The notes under the pieces: generated by a model
Seen by the model: only the letters and a program-made list of their open reading frames with translations
The model's database searches: none
What the model was told of the DNA's origin: nothing
Position numbers and translations under genes: made by a program
Shown here: positions 11,060-23,002 of the stretch, in pieces
Numbering within the stretch: the first letter of the stretch is position 1
Layout: every line of letters starts with the position of its first letter
From: Angiostrongylus vasorum
Lineage: Eukaryota > Nematoda > Chromadorea > Rhabditida > Metastrongylidae
Reading direction: 5' to 3'
Assembly (NCBI GenBank): GCA_018806985.1
Contig: JADANN010000018.1
Span: 3,238,001 to 3,302,000, forward strand
Length of the DNA: 64,000 bases

Positions 11060-11340
11060 AGAACTGCAACAACAACGACCGGCATTAGTCAACAGAAAAG
11101 GACCAATCTTTCTCCACGACAACGCCCGGCCTCACGTTTCGGAACCAGCGCTGCAGAAGTTGAACGAGTTGGGCTACGAAACTTCGCCTCATCCGCCATA
11201 TTCATCAGACCTCTGGCCTACTGGCTATCCTTCTTCATGCACCTTGACAACCTCCTGCACCACAAGTACTTCCCCAACGACGGTCACGCAAAAAATGCCT
11301 TCACCGAATTCATAGCTTCCAGAACTCCAAAATTTTAAGC
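11060..11340 (+). pseudogene. Mariner transposase, C-terminal part after the insertion
   Basis: The sequence resumes with ALVNRKGPIFLHDNARPHVS, containing the second catalytic Asp, then LQKLNELGYET and the PPYSSDL motif with the third Asp. A frameshift follows in the HLDNFL region and the frame ends at TAA near 11337. Together with 7612-8240 it makes one broken transposase. Confidence 0.8.
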
Positions 11341-11922
11341 AATGAAATAAAGAGATCTGTTTTTTTGTTGGAAAATATGTACTGATTGTAATGGTAACTA
11401 TTTCGACCAAAGTTAGTACGAAAAAAGTAGTGGTTTTTTAAAGTTTACATTTAAAATAGGTCACTTCATACGTTACAACCTAATACTACAAAATCTATGA
11501 CACCCACATTTCTTGACGGATTTTTTTCCCGTTAAGAATGATGAAATGTCCATTATCTAACCATCGCCCTTTTGCTTTTTTCTCTTGTCTTGTTGTGGAA
11601 TTGGATACCAGCTGCGGCCTCGAGATGAATATGAATGTTAGCGTGTAACGAGGCCGTTCTGATGTTGCATGTTCTGGGAAGGAGAGAGTCTTCATCGCGC
11701 TCCGTGGATAAGATCAGAAGATCCTGTTTCAATAAAGACCTGTGCTATCCGGGATTGCCGACAGTTTTTTCGATGTGGGAGACCCCCAATGTCTGGTAGT
11801 GAAGCTAGTTTATTTTGCTGGTTAAGCTGATCGAGCCGCAAAGCGGCCTCACCGTTCACTCACGATAAGGCGGTAACTGCAGGGGCTTTGAAAACAAGAT
11901 GGTCATAGATTTCTTTACTTAG

Positions 11923-12540
11923 GAGGCGCGTTTGGCGTTTTTCAATTCTCCGGTCAGACGTGGCGAGAACATAGAAGGTTTGCTCTCTACGTGCTAAGAG
12001 ATCTGGGTCTTAGTAAGGACGTCATGGAACGACGAGTAAGTTGTTTATTCCAAAAAATCGTGTATAATGCTGCATGGTGAATTGTTTTGGTACGAAATCA
12101 CTTTGTTCAGATTCTCATTGAAGTAGAGGCGATGAGCGAGACATTACATGCTATCAAAGGCGAAGAAATTGATGTGCAGGTCTCTCCTCTCTCATTAACT
12201 ATTGATATGACTTCTATTTGTTTGTGCTTACTGTTATCTTTGTTGTAGACCGTTTTTTTCAACGCGAGGAATTTTGAGGACGTCTTCGATGTTGGCGTTG
12301 GATCAGTGGTCAATCAATTGCCGTTTGGATATCGTTTTGAAGGAGCGAGTGCTAATCGTTGTTTGTACATTTCTTTTTAATTTCTAATATTTTAGGATAA
12401 ACTTGGAGAGTTCCTTGAGCTAAAAAGGGTATTGTCTAGCCAAATGAAAGAGTTCTTGCATCGTTCAAGTACTCTCGTGTTTCTCTACCCATGGCCGAAG
12501 ATCATCCCGTATTTCGAACGCAAATGGAACAAGTTTTTTG
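11923..12540 (+). pseudogene. P450 copy A exons 4-7, still open
   Basis: Four exons keep their reading frames. Exon 4 (11923-12035) carries the helix C motif WREHRRF (haem propionate contact) and the VLRDLGLSKDVMERR segment. Exon 5 is 12111-12179. Exon 6 (12249-12344) contains DVGVGSVVNQLPFGYRFEG and is the only one of the three copies whose acceptor (TGTAG) sits at the expected place; its donor is GC (GCGAGT). Exon 7 (12396 to about 12540) carries the YPWPKIIPYFERKW region; its 3' limit is uncertain because no GT donor is obvious. The intactness of these exons contrasts with the damage on both sides. Confidence 0.8.
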
Positions 12541-12814
12541 AAAGGCTTTTTTTAAAAACAAAGTGAAGGGACCATTTTGGTTTGCAACATCGGTTTTAAC
12601 TGATCGGTTGCCGAGACACGAGAATTCAGGTTACATGCGTCAAACTTCCTTCCGATCCACAAAAAATGTGACCACTTGTTATCAAGAGATGAGAACACCT
12701 TGGCATGCTTTAGTCGAAACTCTAGGGATAACCAACTGGCAGTCATAACATCAATGGTGTGAAGAACTAGCGAATTCTCAAATCGTAGCTAAACACACAC
12801 ACACGAAGGTGTGG

Positions 12815-12895
12815 ATGACAACCATAATGATGCTGAGATATTTGCAAAACTCCGAACCACAGGTGCCTGTGGTGGGGGAACGAACTGCTATATAA
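12815..12895 (-). mobile_element. tRNA-derived SINE, family 2 (tail half)
   Basis: It carries ATGATGCTGAGATATTTGCA and GTGGGGGAACGAAC, the 3' half in reverse orientation, in intron 7 of P450 copy A. Confidence 0.6.
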
Positions 12896-13147
12896 CCAAA
12901 ACAAAAAAAAAGAAAAAAGAAACGAGGTGCCAGGATCTGACACTTCGGGTGAGGATTGGCTATCTAAACAAGGCTAGACGTATTAATTGCGTCTCAAAAA
13001 CTGGAGCTCTATCAAGAGTAACCTAACACTGCTTCACTTTCCGTTAGTTATATGGCAGACTTTATGTACAACTAGTTGGAATTGCCGAAACAACGATTAT
13101 TTTTATGACGGGGTCTACAAACGAAGTGATAAAGGACACAGCTTTTG

Positions 13148-13425
13148 GCGTTGATCAATCCCTGAGGGATGCGCCATGCATTCTACTTCATTAAAGATCG
13201 TTTGGTGGTGATTGAAGGCATATCTGGCCCTTACAATGACTCGCGGTGGCCTATCGATCTATCGAGCCAGTGCTGCAATCCTCCCAGACAACTTTGTTAC
13301 CAATTTGCCGACCTCGGAGTGATGGAAGGCTTGATGGTCCATGGGTGCGGGGATCGATTGCACGTGTGTGTGTCGAAGTGGCGCTTCCAACCACTGCGCA
13401 ACACACGCCCGCTCTACAAACGAAA
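13148..13425 (-). mobile_element. tRNA-derived SINE, family 1
   Basis: This is a reverse-oriented copy beginning GTTGATCAATCCCTGAGG and ending at the A box region near CACTGCGCAACACACG. It lies in intron 7 of P450 copy A. Confidence 0.7.
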
Positions 13426-14329
13426 CGTTGCAGAACACCCAAGATAGTGTCTAATTAAGTGCTTAAGCATCTAAATAGCACTTTAAGAACAGTGTTATGG
13501 TAGAATTCAGATGTGCCGACCAGAAATTACCCGGCTATTCAAAGACTCAATAAATACTGTTTTTACTTGGCCAGCCACTACTTATTGAGTTGATTCTGAC
13601 ATTTGTTGCATTCGATTCATTCTGTTGCTCCTATTATCCACGAATATTTTTCTGATTCATTGCCTTTGGACTCAGTGGCATTGAATGCTGGTTGAGACGA
13701 TACTATGCGTCTTCGAATAGCAGTGCTAGGGCCTATTTAAGTGGCTCAAAAGGAGTAAATTGATCTCAAACAACTCAGGTTCATATTTCCCGATGCTGCA
13801 GCGATGTGAGATTTGCTTCTGTTTAATACGTGTAAGTTTGCGGCTTCGTTAAAGTCGATATCAGGCAAGGGGCCTTGTACTTCCTTAGTATTCAGGTGAC
13901 TTTTGTGGTCCGTGGACGCAATAAATCACGCTGTCTGTCTTGAGAAATCATATTTATATGCATTCCTGTCTTCCGCCCAGGATACTACAAATCGTATTCA
14001 AAATGATATCAGAGGCAACATCTATATGACAAGCAAGAAACAGATAAAGCGATAATTACTAATGTTTGGTAAATCTCTTGCAACATTACGGCCATCTTGC
14101 TAGTCTTCTGCTAACATTTGTCTCGAGTTGTGAGACTAACTGTGAAGACTGATAAAAAAAAAGCGGAACTAATCTGACCAGACTTTACCAGACCTGGCTT
14201 TAAAAGGAGAAACTGCGAAGACAACGCATTCCCGCTAATTCAAGAATGTTCTTCTTTAACGAATTCGAAGAAGAATGTAGGCAAAGAAGGCGATCATCTA
14301 ACAGACACATTAAAAAAAAGAATAGAGTT

Positions 14330-14565
14330 CATCATTGATCAATCCCTCGAGGAATGCGCCTTGGAGGTGATTGAATGCATATCTGGCCTTTACAATGACT
14401 CTCGGTGGCCTACCGGTGTATCGAGCCAGTGCTGCTACCCTCCCAGACAAGTCTGATACCAATTTGCGGACCCCGGAGGGATGGAAGGCTTGGTGGGCCG
14501 TGGGCGCGAGTTTCGATTCCACGAAGTGTTGCAGGGCGCCTCTGACCACTGCTCCACACGCGACC
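14330..14565 (-). mobile_element. tRNA-derived SINE, family 1
   Basis: A reverse copy with a B-box region (GGAATCGAAACTC on the reverse strand) and an A box (GTGGAGCAGTGGTCAGAG). Its position in intron 7 relative to following intron sequence is similar to the copy at 36105 in P450 copy B, so the insertion may predate the gene duplication. Confidence 0.7.
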
Positions 14566-15374
14566 AGAGCTACATTGCTCATCTTTATTAATGATAAATT
14601 CCCTAATATTCCCTCTTGCAATATTAGCGAATTATTACTATTTGTTGTAAGTAGAAATGCTGTTTCTTGTGATTCGTTTTCTTCGCTTTCCGTGCAATGA
14701 TGGTTCATGAGCCTTGAGTTTTTTAACCTTTGAGGCCAATTTTAAATAAAAAGCTGACATAATCAACCTTTTTGAAATGATGTTCTTAGGTTATTAGGAA
14801 CTGTGGACTGAGCCGCCATGATTTCTTAATTATTTTGGATAACAATGATCGGCGTCTAAAGCTAAGGAATTCTGTTCGCTTAGTATATTTTAAATCTTCT
14901 GAATATTGTGGAAAACTGTCTTCTATGCAGCTGAATGTTGGAGCTTGGGTGCAAAAAATTACTAAGGTAGGACAGAATTTCCTGCTTTCTAGTCTGACGT
15001 GTTCAGTTCGGGTTTTAAGCCTGGAGGATCTACCTCAAATTTTAAACTCTACCCAAATTAACATATGCTGTTCGAAAATGCACACAGAAGCGGCGAAACT
15101 AATTCACACAGATTAGTTAACTATGGGGAGATACACCTGTTCCTTTGATTGAGCATTTAGGCCTTTCAGCATTAAGTGCAGTCCAGGCAGGAACCACGTA
15201 CTACTGTAATCAACCACTTGTTAATTCCTTTAAAAAAGAATTTTTTCTTGTCAGCGAACTATATAGAGTACAAATACATGCGAAATCGTATCAACGCTAG
15301 TCTGCATTTTTCGGGATGTACACTGTGCGAAAGAATTTGTGTTAGTAGTCTTTCAACAACGTGGAGTACCAACC

Positions 15375-18300
15375 ACGGATCTTCCTAATATGAGGGATCC
15401 CATCGCGAGGCTACGTGGCGCGGCGCGTCCCCAGGTGGCGGATAGGGGATTAATCGCGGACCAAAAGAGACTTTTGCTTCCCTGAGACGCAGGTGGATCC
15501 AAGGGATGGACTCCCTGTTTCTGCTGCGCCGATTTGCCACATACTTTCTGTATTTGCTAGACGTATTCATGCATGCGTGTGTGGGTGCGTTCTCGCCTAT
15601 GCGGATTGTATTCTATGAGTCAATTCGGCCAAAAGCCTGCAATCAAGCGACAGGGAAGTATATGGGAGGCAGTTAGTAGTCGCGTCCAACAAATAAGCTC
15701 CACGTCCACTCTGGAACAGCCTGGCAAGCCATACATGGGTATCAAAATGCCAAATATAGTGAAAAAAAACGGGCCTCATTCCCCTGACCCCGAAAAGAGC
15801 CCCCCCCCCAATTATGCAGCGTTGGGTAGGACGAGTATAGAGAGGCTGCTAAAGGACCAATGGAAGCTGCCTGGATTACAAAGAACTATGGTGACGATCT
15901 GTACCTACACTGCACGTACACTTGCATTCGAGTCCTTGATAGAAGACTTGCTCATGCGAGCAAAAGGATAAGGTACGACGTCATCGGCCTGGCCGAGGCG
16001 AGACGACGCCACCCATTCAACACCGGAGAAGAACTGTTCGTCGGAACATGCCACAGTAGAGGAGTCGGCGGCGTCGGCGTTCTCGTCAACACGAGTTTGT
16101 CCATGAACATCGATTCATTCGAACAGCTTACAACCCGAATCGGACGTTTACGATTAAAGAGATATGGATCAATACCGGCTTTGACAATCTTCGTCATTTA
16201 CCCGCCGACATGAAACTATGACGAAGGAGAAGTCGAAGCGTTCTATATGGACTTGGAGAAGTTCTACAGAGAAGACCATACATTCTTCGATGTCATATTT
16301 GGAGATTTCAACGCCAAGATTGGACTAAGAAGAACGTCTGAGGAAGGTCACATTGGGATCCATGGATTAGAATGGAACGAACAGGGTGAGCAGCTATCTG
16401 AGTTTATCATAGCGACCAAGACCATCCATGGTAACTCGCAATTCCAGAAGCCCCACCCTCAACGCTGGACGTGGGAGTCTACCAGTGGAGAGTACCATAA
16501 CGAAATAGACCACATCACACTAAATAGAAGGTTCTGCCTAACCGGTGTCACTGTTGTCCCAAAAATTCTACACGGGATCAGACCACTGTCTCGTCCGTGC
16601 TAGATTCTATTTCTCGCGGAAAGGAGAAAAAAGCCGCTAAATTCAAAAACCGTAGTGCCAGAACCACCACAAACTGGGACTTGTTCAATTCATTAGTCGG
16701 CTGTTGGGAAGATGTCGTTGTCGATAACATCGACGAGGAATACGATCGGCTCATTCAACATCTTCACGTTAGCGCTATAAAGGTGAGTTCGAAGGTCACC
16801 AAGAGACGTCTGTCTCCAGAAACACTCGAGCTGATACGCCAGCGTGGAATCGCACGAGCTGCAAGCAACCGCGAACTAACGTCCGAACTTGCAAAACAGT
16901 GCAGATAGGCGATAAAAGAAGATCTTAAAGAGAGAAAAGCAGCAGTAATGGTCGAAGCTGCAGAGGCTGGGAAAAGCGTTCGCAAAGCCCACCGAAGCTT
17001 CGCCAATTACAAGACCAAAATGATTGCTCTCCAACGCCCAGACGGAACAGTTACAGCGTCCAGAAAGGCAATGGAGAAAATCATTCACGAATACTACTCA
17101 GATCTCTTCGATAGCCACGTCCACCTCCCGTCACACGAAATTAAGGAGGATGGATATGCTGTACCACCGGTTCTCTCTTCCGAAATCCGACGTGCCATTT
17201 CGTCGGTGAAAAATTGAACAGCACCAGGTCCGGTCAGGATAAGATCAGAACACCTGAAGAATCATCGGCCAGTCCTCGTAAACACACTAGCTCGACTCTT
17301 CACACGTTACCTGTCTGAATGCAAGGTCCCTACTCGGTGGAAGATCAGCAAGACTGCGTTACTGTTCAAGAAGGGAGACCTACACGATATCGGCGACTAT
17401 CGCCCAATCTGTTTGCTGTGTGTCGTCTGCAAACTTTTCACTCGAGTTATCCTAAACAGGATTGACAGAACACTGGACGAAGGAGAGCCATGTGAGCAAG
17501 CAGGTTTTCGAAAAGGATTTAGTACGATGGACCACGTCGACACGGTAACAAGGGTCATTGAAGTATCGCGAGAGTGTAAAAGACCGCTCTGTCTCACTTT
17601 CATCGATTTAAAGAAGGTCTTTGTCTTTGACTCAACTAAGATAGAAGCAGTCATGGAAGACCATGGAAGACCTTGATTGTCAAGGAGTCCCTACTCAATA
17701 CATAAAGAGTTTTCGTGTGCTGTACAAAAATTTCACAACCAAGATATCACCATTCTACAACGATATTAACATTGACGTCGAAAGAGGAGTTAGGCAAGGC
17801 GATACCATCTCGCCAAAATTATTAACGGCCACCCTCCAGAACGGCATGCGAACATTGGACTGGGGTAATATGGGAGTGAAAATCTATATTCGGCAGTTAC
17901 ACCATCTTCGCTTTGCTGATGACATCGTCCTTATAACACCAAACATTAGCCAAGCGGAACGTATGCTTGCCGAATTTGATAAAGCCTGTGGGAAGATTGG
18001 TCTTCGATAAATCTCACAAAAACGATGTTCATGAAGAACGGATTGGTTTCGTGTGCTCCACTCACGCTCAACGGAACGAATGTTCCCGAATGCTCCAGTT
18101 ATGTCTATCTAGGTCGTGAAATCAATATTGTGAACTACTTAGCTCCAGAGCTGACCAGAAGGAACGAGCGGTTTGTAGAGCTTTCAAGAGCACCGAGGAT
18201 GTAGTGAAGAGAACAAAGAACACCCGACTCCGTGCCCACCTTTTCGGCTCAGCGGTACTTCCTGCCCTAACGTATGCGTCAGAAACCTGGTCGCTGCTTA

Positions 18301-18707
18301 AGCGGGATGAAATATCACGGAGCGTTATCGAATGCGCAATCGAAAGGACGATGCTAGGAGTATCTCGTTTCACACAAGTAGGGGATGGGATCCGAAGCTC
18401 TAACCTGTGTCAACGATCAAAAACCGAAGATGCCGTTCCGTACGCCAAACAGTCGAACAGTCGAAGATAAGGTGGGCCGGACACGGAATGCGTATGAATG
18501 ACAACCGATGGATAAGAGCAGTTAGTGACTGGATTCCTCAGGATGTTAAACGCACTACAGAAATACCATTTGATGCTCGACGAGTCCCTAGAGCGAGCAG
18601 AACCCACTGGGCTACTCTTGCACGCGACAGGGAAAAATGGTAGATTTACTGGCGCCCGCTCGAGTCACTCGACGATCAACGGGACTACAGGTGACACAGG
18701 TGACCTG
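15375..18707 (+). mobile_element. RTE-type non-LTR retrotransposon, full length but mutated
   Basis: This 3.3-kb LINE shares both ends with the copy at 43960-47320. The 5' boundary is set by CCACGGATCT and the 3' boundary by a short GGTGAC-rich tail, typical of RTE elements that end in short tandem repeats. It lies in the P450 copy A interval where exon 8 is missing. The order is a GC-rich 5' leader, an endonuclease, a reverse transcriptase and a C-terminal region. Confidence 0.88.
15860..18643 (+). pseudogene. LINE endonuclease/reverse transcriptase, broken
   Basis: The AP-type endonuclease spans 15860-16610, with [34 protein letters not shown] and a GSDHCLVRA motif readable in a shifted frame near 16575. 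A linker rich in KRRLSPETLELIRQRG follows. The reverse transcriptase spans about 17220-18120, with DIGDYRPICLL, EQAGFRKGFST, GVRQGDTISP and the catalytic FADDIVL (about 17915). The C-terminal part has LTYASETW and KIRWAGHGMRMNDNRW. The protein breaks near 16211 (TGA), 16585, 16906 (TAG), 17215 (TGA), 17675 and 18008. Closely related proteins are abundant in hookworm genomes to my recollection. Confidence 0.88.
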
Positions 18708-19069
18708 GTATATATGACACTTAATATGTATCCTAACACACCACTCCCCATCCCCGCCTTTAACCTTCGTATCGAAAAAACAGTATCATTGTTATTTCTC
18801 AAAATGTGTTGCACAGCAGAGCAGGTTAGATGTGTTTTGTGTAAACAGATAAGGGTTCCAAGTGGAACACTTTTATGGAACGTTAAAATGTTGTGTGTGG
18901 AAATGTTAAAAACATCCTGTAATATGGTGTTTTACTGGCAGATTGAGGAAACCCTTGCCGAAGATTTGCTTGTCTAAGGACTTAAAATCTGCGAAAATTC
19001 CGAAATTGTTAAGCGATCCATCCCTCATTAACATTTTCTCAGAAAAAAAGTAGGTCTTATCTCAGCTGC

Positions 19070-19169
19070 AACGCACCTATTATTATGTTAATTGATAATG
19101 GAGTGGGAATCACTGCTAACACACTTTCGTGGGGTGTGGTTTACCTACTTAATAATCAGCATGTTCAAG
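19070..19169 (+). pseudogene. P450 copy A exon 9 remnant (I-helix exon)
   Basis: The 3' half matches exon 9 of copies B and C, covering the NTLSWGVVYLLNN segment and a GTAAGT donor. The 5' half, which should hold the AGMETTS oxygen-activation motif, is scrambled and contains stops. No exon 8 is found upstream; the region before it is the LINE at 15375-18707 and unrelated sequence. Confidence 0.7.
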
Positions 19170-21252
19170 TAAGTGCTGTAGATTTTGCTAGTAGTAGAAA
19201 TCAGTTCAATTGGAAGTAGATGAAAACTAACGCGGAATCCTCTATGCTTTAGTTGCGACGATTAAAAAAGAAAATGAAAAGGTCTAATGAGGTGAACACA
19301 ATCTATTGACACATCTACAACAATGCGCATTGATTTCGTTGCGTACCTCATGTTTCAAAAAGTATTCGTTGGATTCCGAAAATTGCTTCTTCTAAAAGTT
19401 CTTTTGCATATCGGCAACAGCGAGATTTTTGAATCGGAAGCAAAGAAATCATAGTTTGAAATAGCCCGCTCATTGGTCGACGACTGCTGATTGACTGGCT
19501 TTGGTTTTGACACTGTTGAACGCAGTTCTGTTTTCGACTCTGATTAGGGCAAGGTGCAGATGATATATGCGGGTAAATTTTGGCGGCTTTAGCTTCATTT
19601 TCATGTGATCTAACCAATAAAGTCTCAAACTAGAGTGCTGCTTGGTCGAAAGGCCGATATCCTCGATCGAGGAATCTTCGTGAAGTGCTCGTGAACCATA
19701 CAAGCGTACAGAAACGAACAAGCTTGTAGAGCACAGTGCATCTAAGAGGTTGGGAGAGTTACGTGTATTTCACTACTTCGAATTTGAAGAAAATCACGAC
19801 GATGTCGATTTGTCATATACTTCACGCAAGTCGGATTTCACAGGACAAAATGAGTGCGGAGCTGTTTCCTCTAGCTGGGATTTCGAGTTATGGAACGGAG
19901 GTTTTTTTTCTTTGAACCAGTTTTCAATTATGCTGCTGCGAATGGTTTTTTCTTCTATACACTTGTGTCTTGTGTCTTCCTGAAGCTTCCCGTTGAAGCG
20001 CGTATTTGTTACCACTTGTTTTGCACGGGTTTAAAAAGGATCGCGCTCCATTTAGTTTTTCTTTTCAAGTGACTCTTGGAGGAGAAGGCATTTAAGTTCC
20101 GTAATGAACAATGTAAGTGTTCAGGACAGATTTCGAGTCTTCGGAAAAGCGATTCGCTGCCTCCCATCAAGTTTCCGTGCTTTATTCTTCTTTTGCGATA
20201 AGAAAGCCAGTTTCTTCTTTTGCATTCTGCAAAATTAACTTTTGCACAGGAATGATCGGTATCGGATCCAGCGGGTGATGAAGGCACTGCGGTTGTGTCA
20301 AAAAGGGAGTACTATTATTTTGCGAGGATGTTCAGCTGCCTTTGAGAAGAGATCACTAAAATTAACGTTTTTATTTCGGTATTAAATTCTGCATTTTTGA
20401 ACCCTTTATTCACATCACTGGTTTTACTAGTTTGGTGCCGCAAGAACATGAAGCAAAAATCGTAAAAGGCTTTTCTATTCCAGAAAATTTTTCCAGCTGA
20501 TCAGAGAATACGTCAAGTTCTCTGCCAGTGTTTGGACATATTGGTGATCGTCTGGTGATGACGCTATTTTAGCGTCAATGCTTGGGGCGGTTTGAAGTTG
20601 GTAGGTATCTAAGGATCTGATCTAGTGGGTGTGTGACCTCGAAAAATCGGCATATGAGGGATTGTTCTTGAACGCATTCAGTTGTGTAACTCGAGGTTTG
20701 GTCGAAACTGGTCAGTTTTCCCATTCGAAAGACAGACTTTCAATAAACCTCGGCATTAGTTATTAACTTATATAAGCCTTACAAACAGTCCTTATTGAGC
20801 CGATTCGAGGTCCTTATCTATTGGTCTTGTAATCCAATAGCTGAATTTTCGGAGCTTTTTCGGTTTTGCAAGGGTAAAACCACGAGCACGCTGTTCACGT
20901 TCAGATGTACCATGGTTTGGCGTCGCAATAGGGAGCGCGCAGTGGCGGGAGTGCTGAAGCTGTGTTTCTTGCTGCTTGACCGTTTTGTTGTCCTGTGGAA
21001 TCCCAAGGAAGCCAAGAGCATGTTTTGTTCTCAAGGCAGGGAGTTGATCTCCTTTGTGGATTACAAGATTCAGGCGAAAATTTTGTGCATTGTCTTTCCT
21101 TACGAGGAAGGAACCTCGACTGTACGTCGCAGCTCCACACTTAAAGAACTGCGGAAACCACCACAATGAAATGACAGTTTAGTGGGGTGAATTGGAATGT
21201 ATCGAATTAGGCGTTATGCATAGTTCGTACTGAGTCCCAGTAACTTTTGTGG

Positions 21253-21302
<50 letters not shown>
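21253..21302. repeat. (AT)n microsatellite
   Basis: About 24 AT repeats lie just before exon 10 of P450 copy A. Confidence 0.95.
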
Positions 21303-21305
<3 letters not shown>

Positions 21306-21325
21306 GAAAATGTTCCTAATTATAG

Positions 21326-22698
21326 GAAAAATGCACGAAGAATTAGACCGTGAAATCGGATCTGGTCGTTCGATCACGATTTCGGACAAGAAGAACCTAT
21401 CGTATACAAATGCAGTGATCAACGTGTGTGGTGATCTTAACTGTTCTTTATACAAAAACATAAACTCAGTTATGTTGTGATGCTAGTAGTGATTGATATT
21501 TGATATTATATGAAAACTGTCTAAAGCGCCTGCAGCGTCAATTTCCTTTTTTCTTCTTCCTTAAAGGAAATCCAACGTATGGTCAACTTACTACCAATGA
21601 ATCTTCCCCACGAGACTCTCCGTCCAGTCCAGGTGGGCAAATGGACTCTTCCAGCTCGTGCGGGAGTCGTGGCCCAGATTAGTTCTGTACTTTACGATGA
21701 TGAGGCTTGCCTTTATTTGCCTTTTGCTCTAAAAGTTAGAATCATGGTGTTGATGAGTGTCTTAGAAAATCCACTCCTCTGTTAGATCACATTCACAAAT
21801 ATTTATGGGTGAGGTAGCTAGTGAGATTGAAGTGCCAAGCCCTTGGCATCAAAGCATTGTTGCTTCGAGGAAAAGTGGAGGAGTATTTTGGAGGAGCGAG
21901 TGATAGAGTATTTGCTAGATCCATGTCGACTGTGACTTCAACGGGAAGGTTTTCACAGACATTTTTCGGCGAAAGCCTACCGTTTGGTAGCTACGCTTCC
22001 TTTCTCTCTGAGTAGCACTAAAACCTGTATCAACTGCACTTTTGTTGATTATCTAACAGACGAATTTGGGCAAAGACTAGTGAAATCTGCAATCGTGTCT
22101 GTGCTGAAATTGTTGAAGTGGTGCTCCTCACTCGAATGCCACGAAGAGCGCCCACAGTTTCGGTTTGATCCTGCATGGTGACTCCGAAAGTCCATTGAGC
22201 ATCCACAGGATGGCTTTAGGCTGAGTGCGTGAAAACGAATAAAGTGACTCTAAAGAATGACCCTTCACATTTGTGTTTGTTAACGCATGTTGTTTAGGTA
22301 TTTCGCTCGCACATACCTTCGATTCCAGCAGATTCATTGACGAAAATGGAGGATTGAAGAAGCGCTATCGCACAGACAAAGCGAGTTAAGAGTGAATGAT
22401 GCTCAAAAATTCGTTAAGGTGGAAGAACTCATACCGTTGGCAATTGGAAAACGGCAATGTCTTGGGGAAGGATTGGCCAAAAATGGAACTATTCCTATTT
22501 ACTGCTAATCTTTTCAATAGATTTAAGGTACTAAACTTTCTTGTTCAGCATTGTTTCCACAGAGGACTAAATTGAATTTAGATTTTTTAGCTATCATGTG
22601 TTAATGCGAAAGAACCGCCTACCATGAAGAAATTATTCGCCTTAACAGTTCAACCGTGTCCATGTCGATGTCTGGCAAAACCGAGACTTGACCGATAG
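21326..22698 (+). pseudogene. P450 copy A exons 10-14 (K helix to haem loop), disabled
   Basis: Exon 10 (21326-21423) has the MHEELDREIG segment but lacks one A at its start, shifting the frame. Exon 11 (21567-21704) opens with the K-helix ExxR motif (EIQR) and remains open; its donor reads GC. Exon 12 (22298-22362) has lost one base near the FDPxRF motif, and its donor GT is mutated. Exon 13 (22419-22527) keeps the haem loop [10 protein letters not shown], with the Cys that ligates haem iron, but an extra A then breaks the frame. The last exon (22591-22698) follows a normal intron at 22528-22590, the intron that copy B lacks. Confidence 0.85.
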
Positions 22699-22951
22699 GG
22701 CCGGCAAAACCGACCGATTCTCATGACAGGACGATAGGAGTCCAATATTTCTGCTTTTTGCACGACGTCCTTTGTTGTTCTTATATTAACAACACTGTAG
22801 AATATATTTTTAAAAATAACGCTAAACAACTCATGAGTGATAGGCAGAAAAGTCTAATGAACCCCATCATGTGTCTACCATCTACTGCCATCACCAGCAC
22901 ACCTTCGTTATACCATCATCGTAGTTCAAGGTGATCGTTTTGCAGTTGTAA

Positions 22952-22955
<4 letters not shown>

Positions 22956-23001
<46 letters not shown>
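22956..23001. repeat. (AT)n microsatellite
   Basis: About 22 AT repeats lie in the spacer after P450 copy A. Confidence 0.95.

Positions 23002-23002
<1 letters not shown>

Larger units (their letters stand above)
8240..11060 (+). mobile_element. Penelope-like retroelement with inverted terminal arms
   Basis: The element encodes a reverse transcriptase followed by a GIY-YIG nuclease, the combination that defines endonuclease-bearing Penelope-like elements. Its 5' end is an inverted copy of its own 3' end. Positions 8240-8500 are the reverse complement of about 10755-11000, and 8500-8625 are the reverse complement of about 10140-10262, so the nuclease part is skipped. Such inverted pseudo-LTRs are known for the Penelope group. 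Each arm carries a hammerhead-like motif. The element sits inside a mariner and is inactive because its frames are broken. Confidence 0.85.
7388..11475 (+). mobile_element. Mariner-type DNA transposon, split by a Penelope-like element
   Basis: Imperfect terminal inverted repeats lie next to TA at both ends (5' CATATGAAATGTCCC; 3' in reverse CGTATGAAGTGACC). Without the insert the element is about 1.27 kb, the size of a mariner. It lies in intron 3 of P450 copy A. The element was inserted first and then interrupted at about 8240/11060. The flanks of the insert share AACTSCAACAACAAC, a likely target-site duplication of about 13-15 bp. Confidence 0.8.
12541..15374. other. Intron 7 of P450 copy A
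   Basis: Three SINEs are embedded. The segments 13800-14090 and 14640-15100 match 35410-35690 and 36840-37310 in copy B; parts also match copy C (53890-54060). Homology to the copy B intron ends at about 15360 where the LINE begins. Confidence 0.6.
2417..22698 (+). pseudogene. Cytochrome P450 pseudogene, copy A of tandem array (CYP33-like)
   Basis: This locus is the first of three paralogous P450 genes. Family members are haem-thiolate monooxygenases anchored in the endoplasmic reticulum that oxidise xenobiotics, fatty acids or steroids. I place exons at 2417-2498, 3349-3470, 4913-5029, 11923-12035, 12111-12179, 12249-12344, 12396-about 12540, about 19070-19169, 21326-21423, 21567-21704, 22298-22362, 22419-22527 and 22591-22698. 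Damage is widespread: two stops in exon 1, a frameshift in exon 2, a shift in exon 3, no recognisable exon 8, a one-base loss in exon 10, and frame breaks in the exons carrying the haem loop. Intron 3 (6.9 kb) is swollen by a mariner element with a nested Penelope-like element, and a LINE lies where exon 8 should be. Exons 4-7 remain open. Assignment to CYP33 is inferred from recalled family features; pseudogene status is clear. Confidence 0.9.

Noticed and set aside
20792..21169. Overlapping 124-residue frames on both strands
   Set aside because: The sequence is intron 9 of copy A; homologous intron segments in copies B and C (40340-40720, 57905-58240) are not open.
21253..21302. CRISPR-like or regulatory repeat
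   Set aside because: It is a simple AT microsatellite with no spacer structure.
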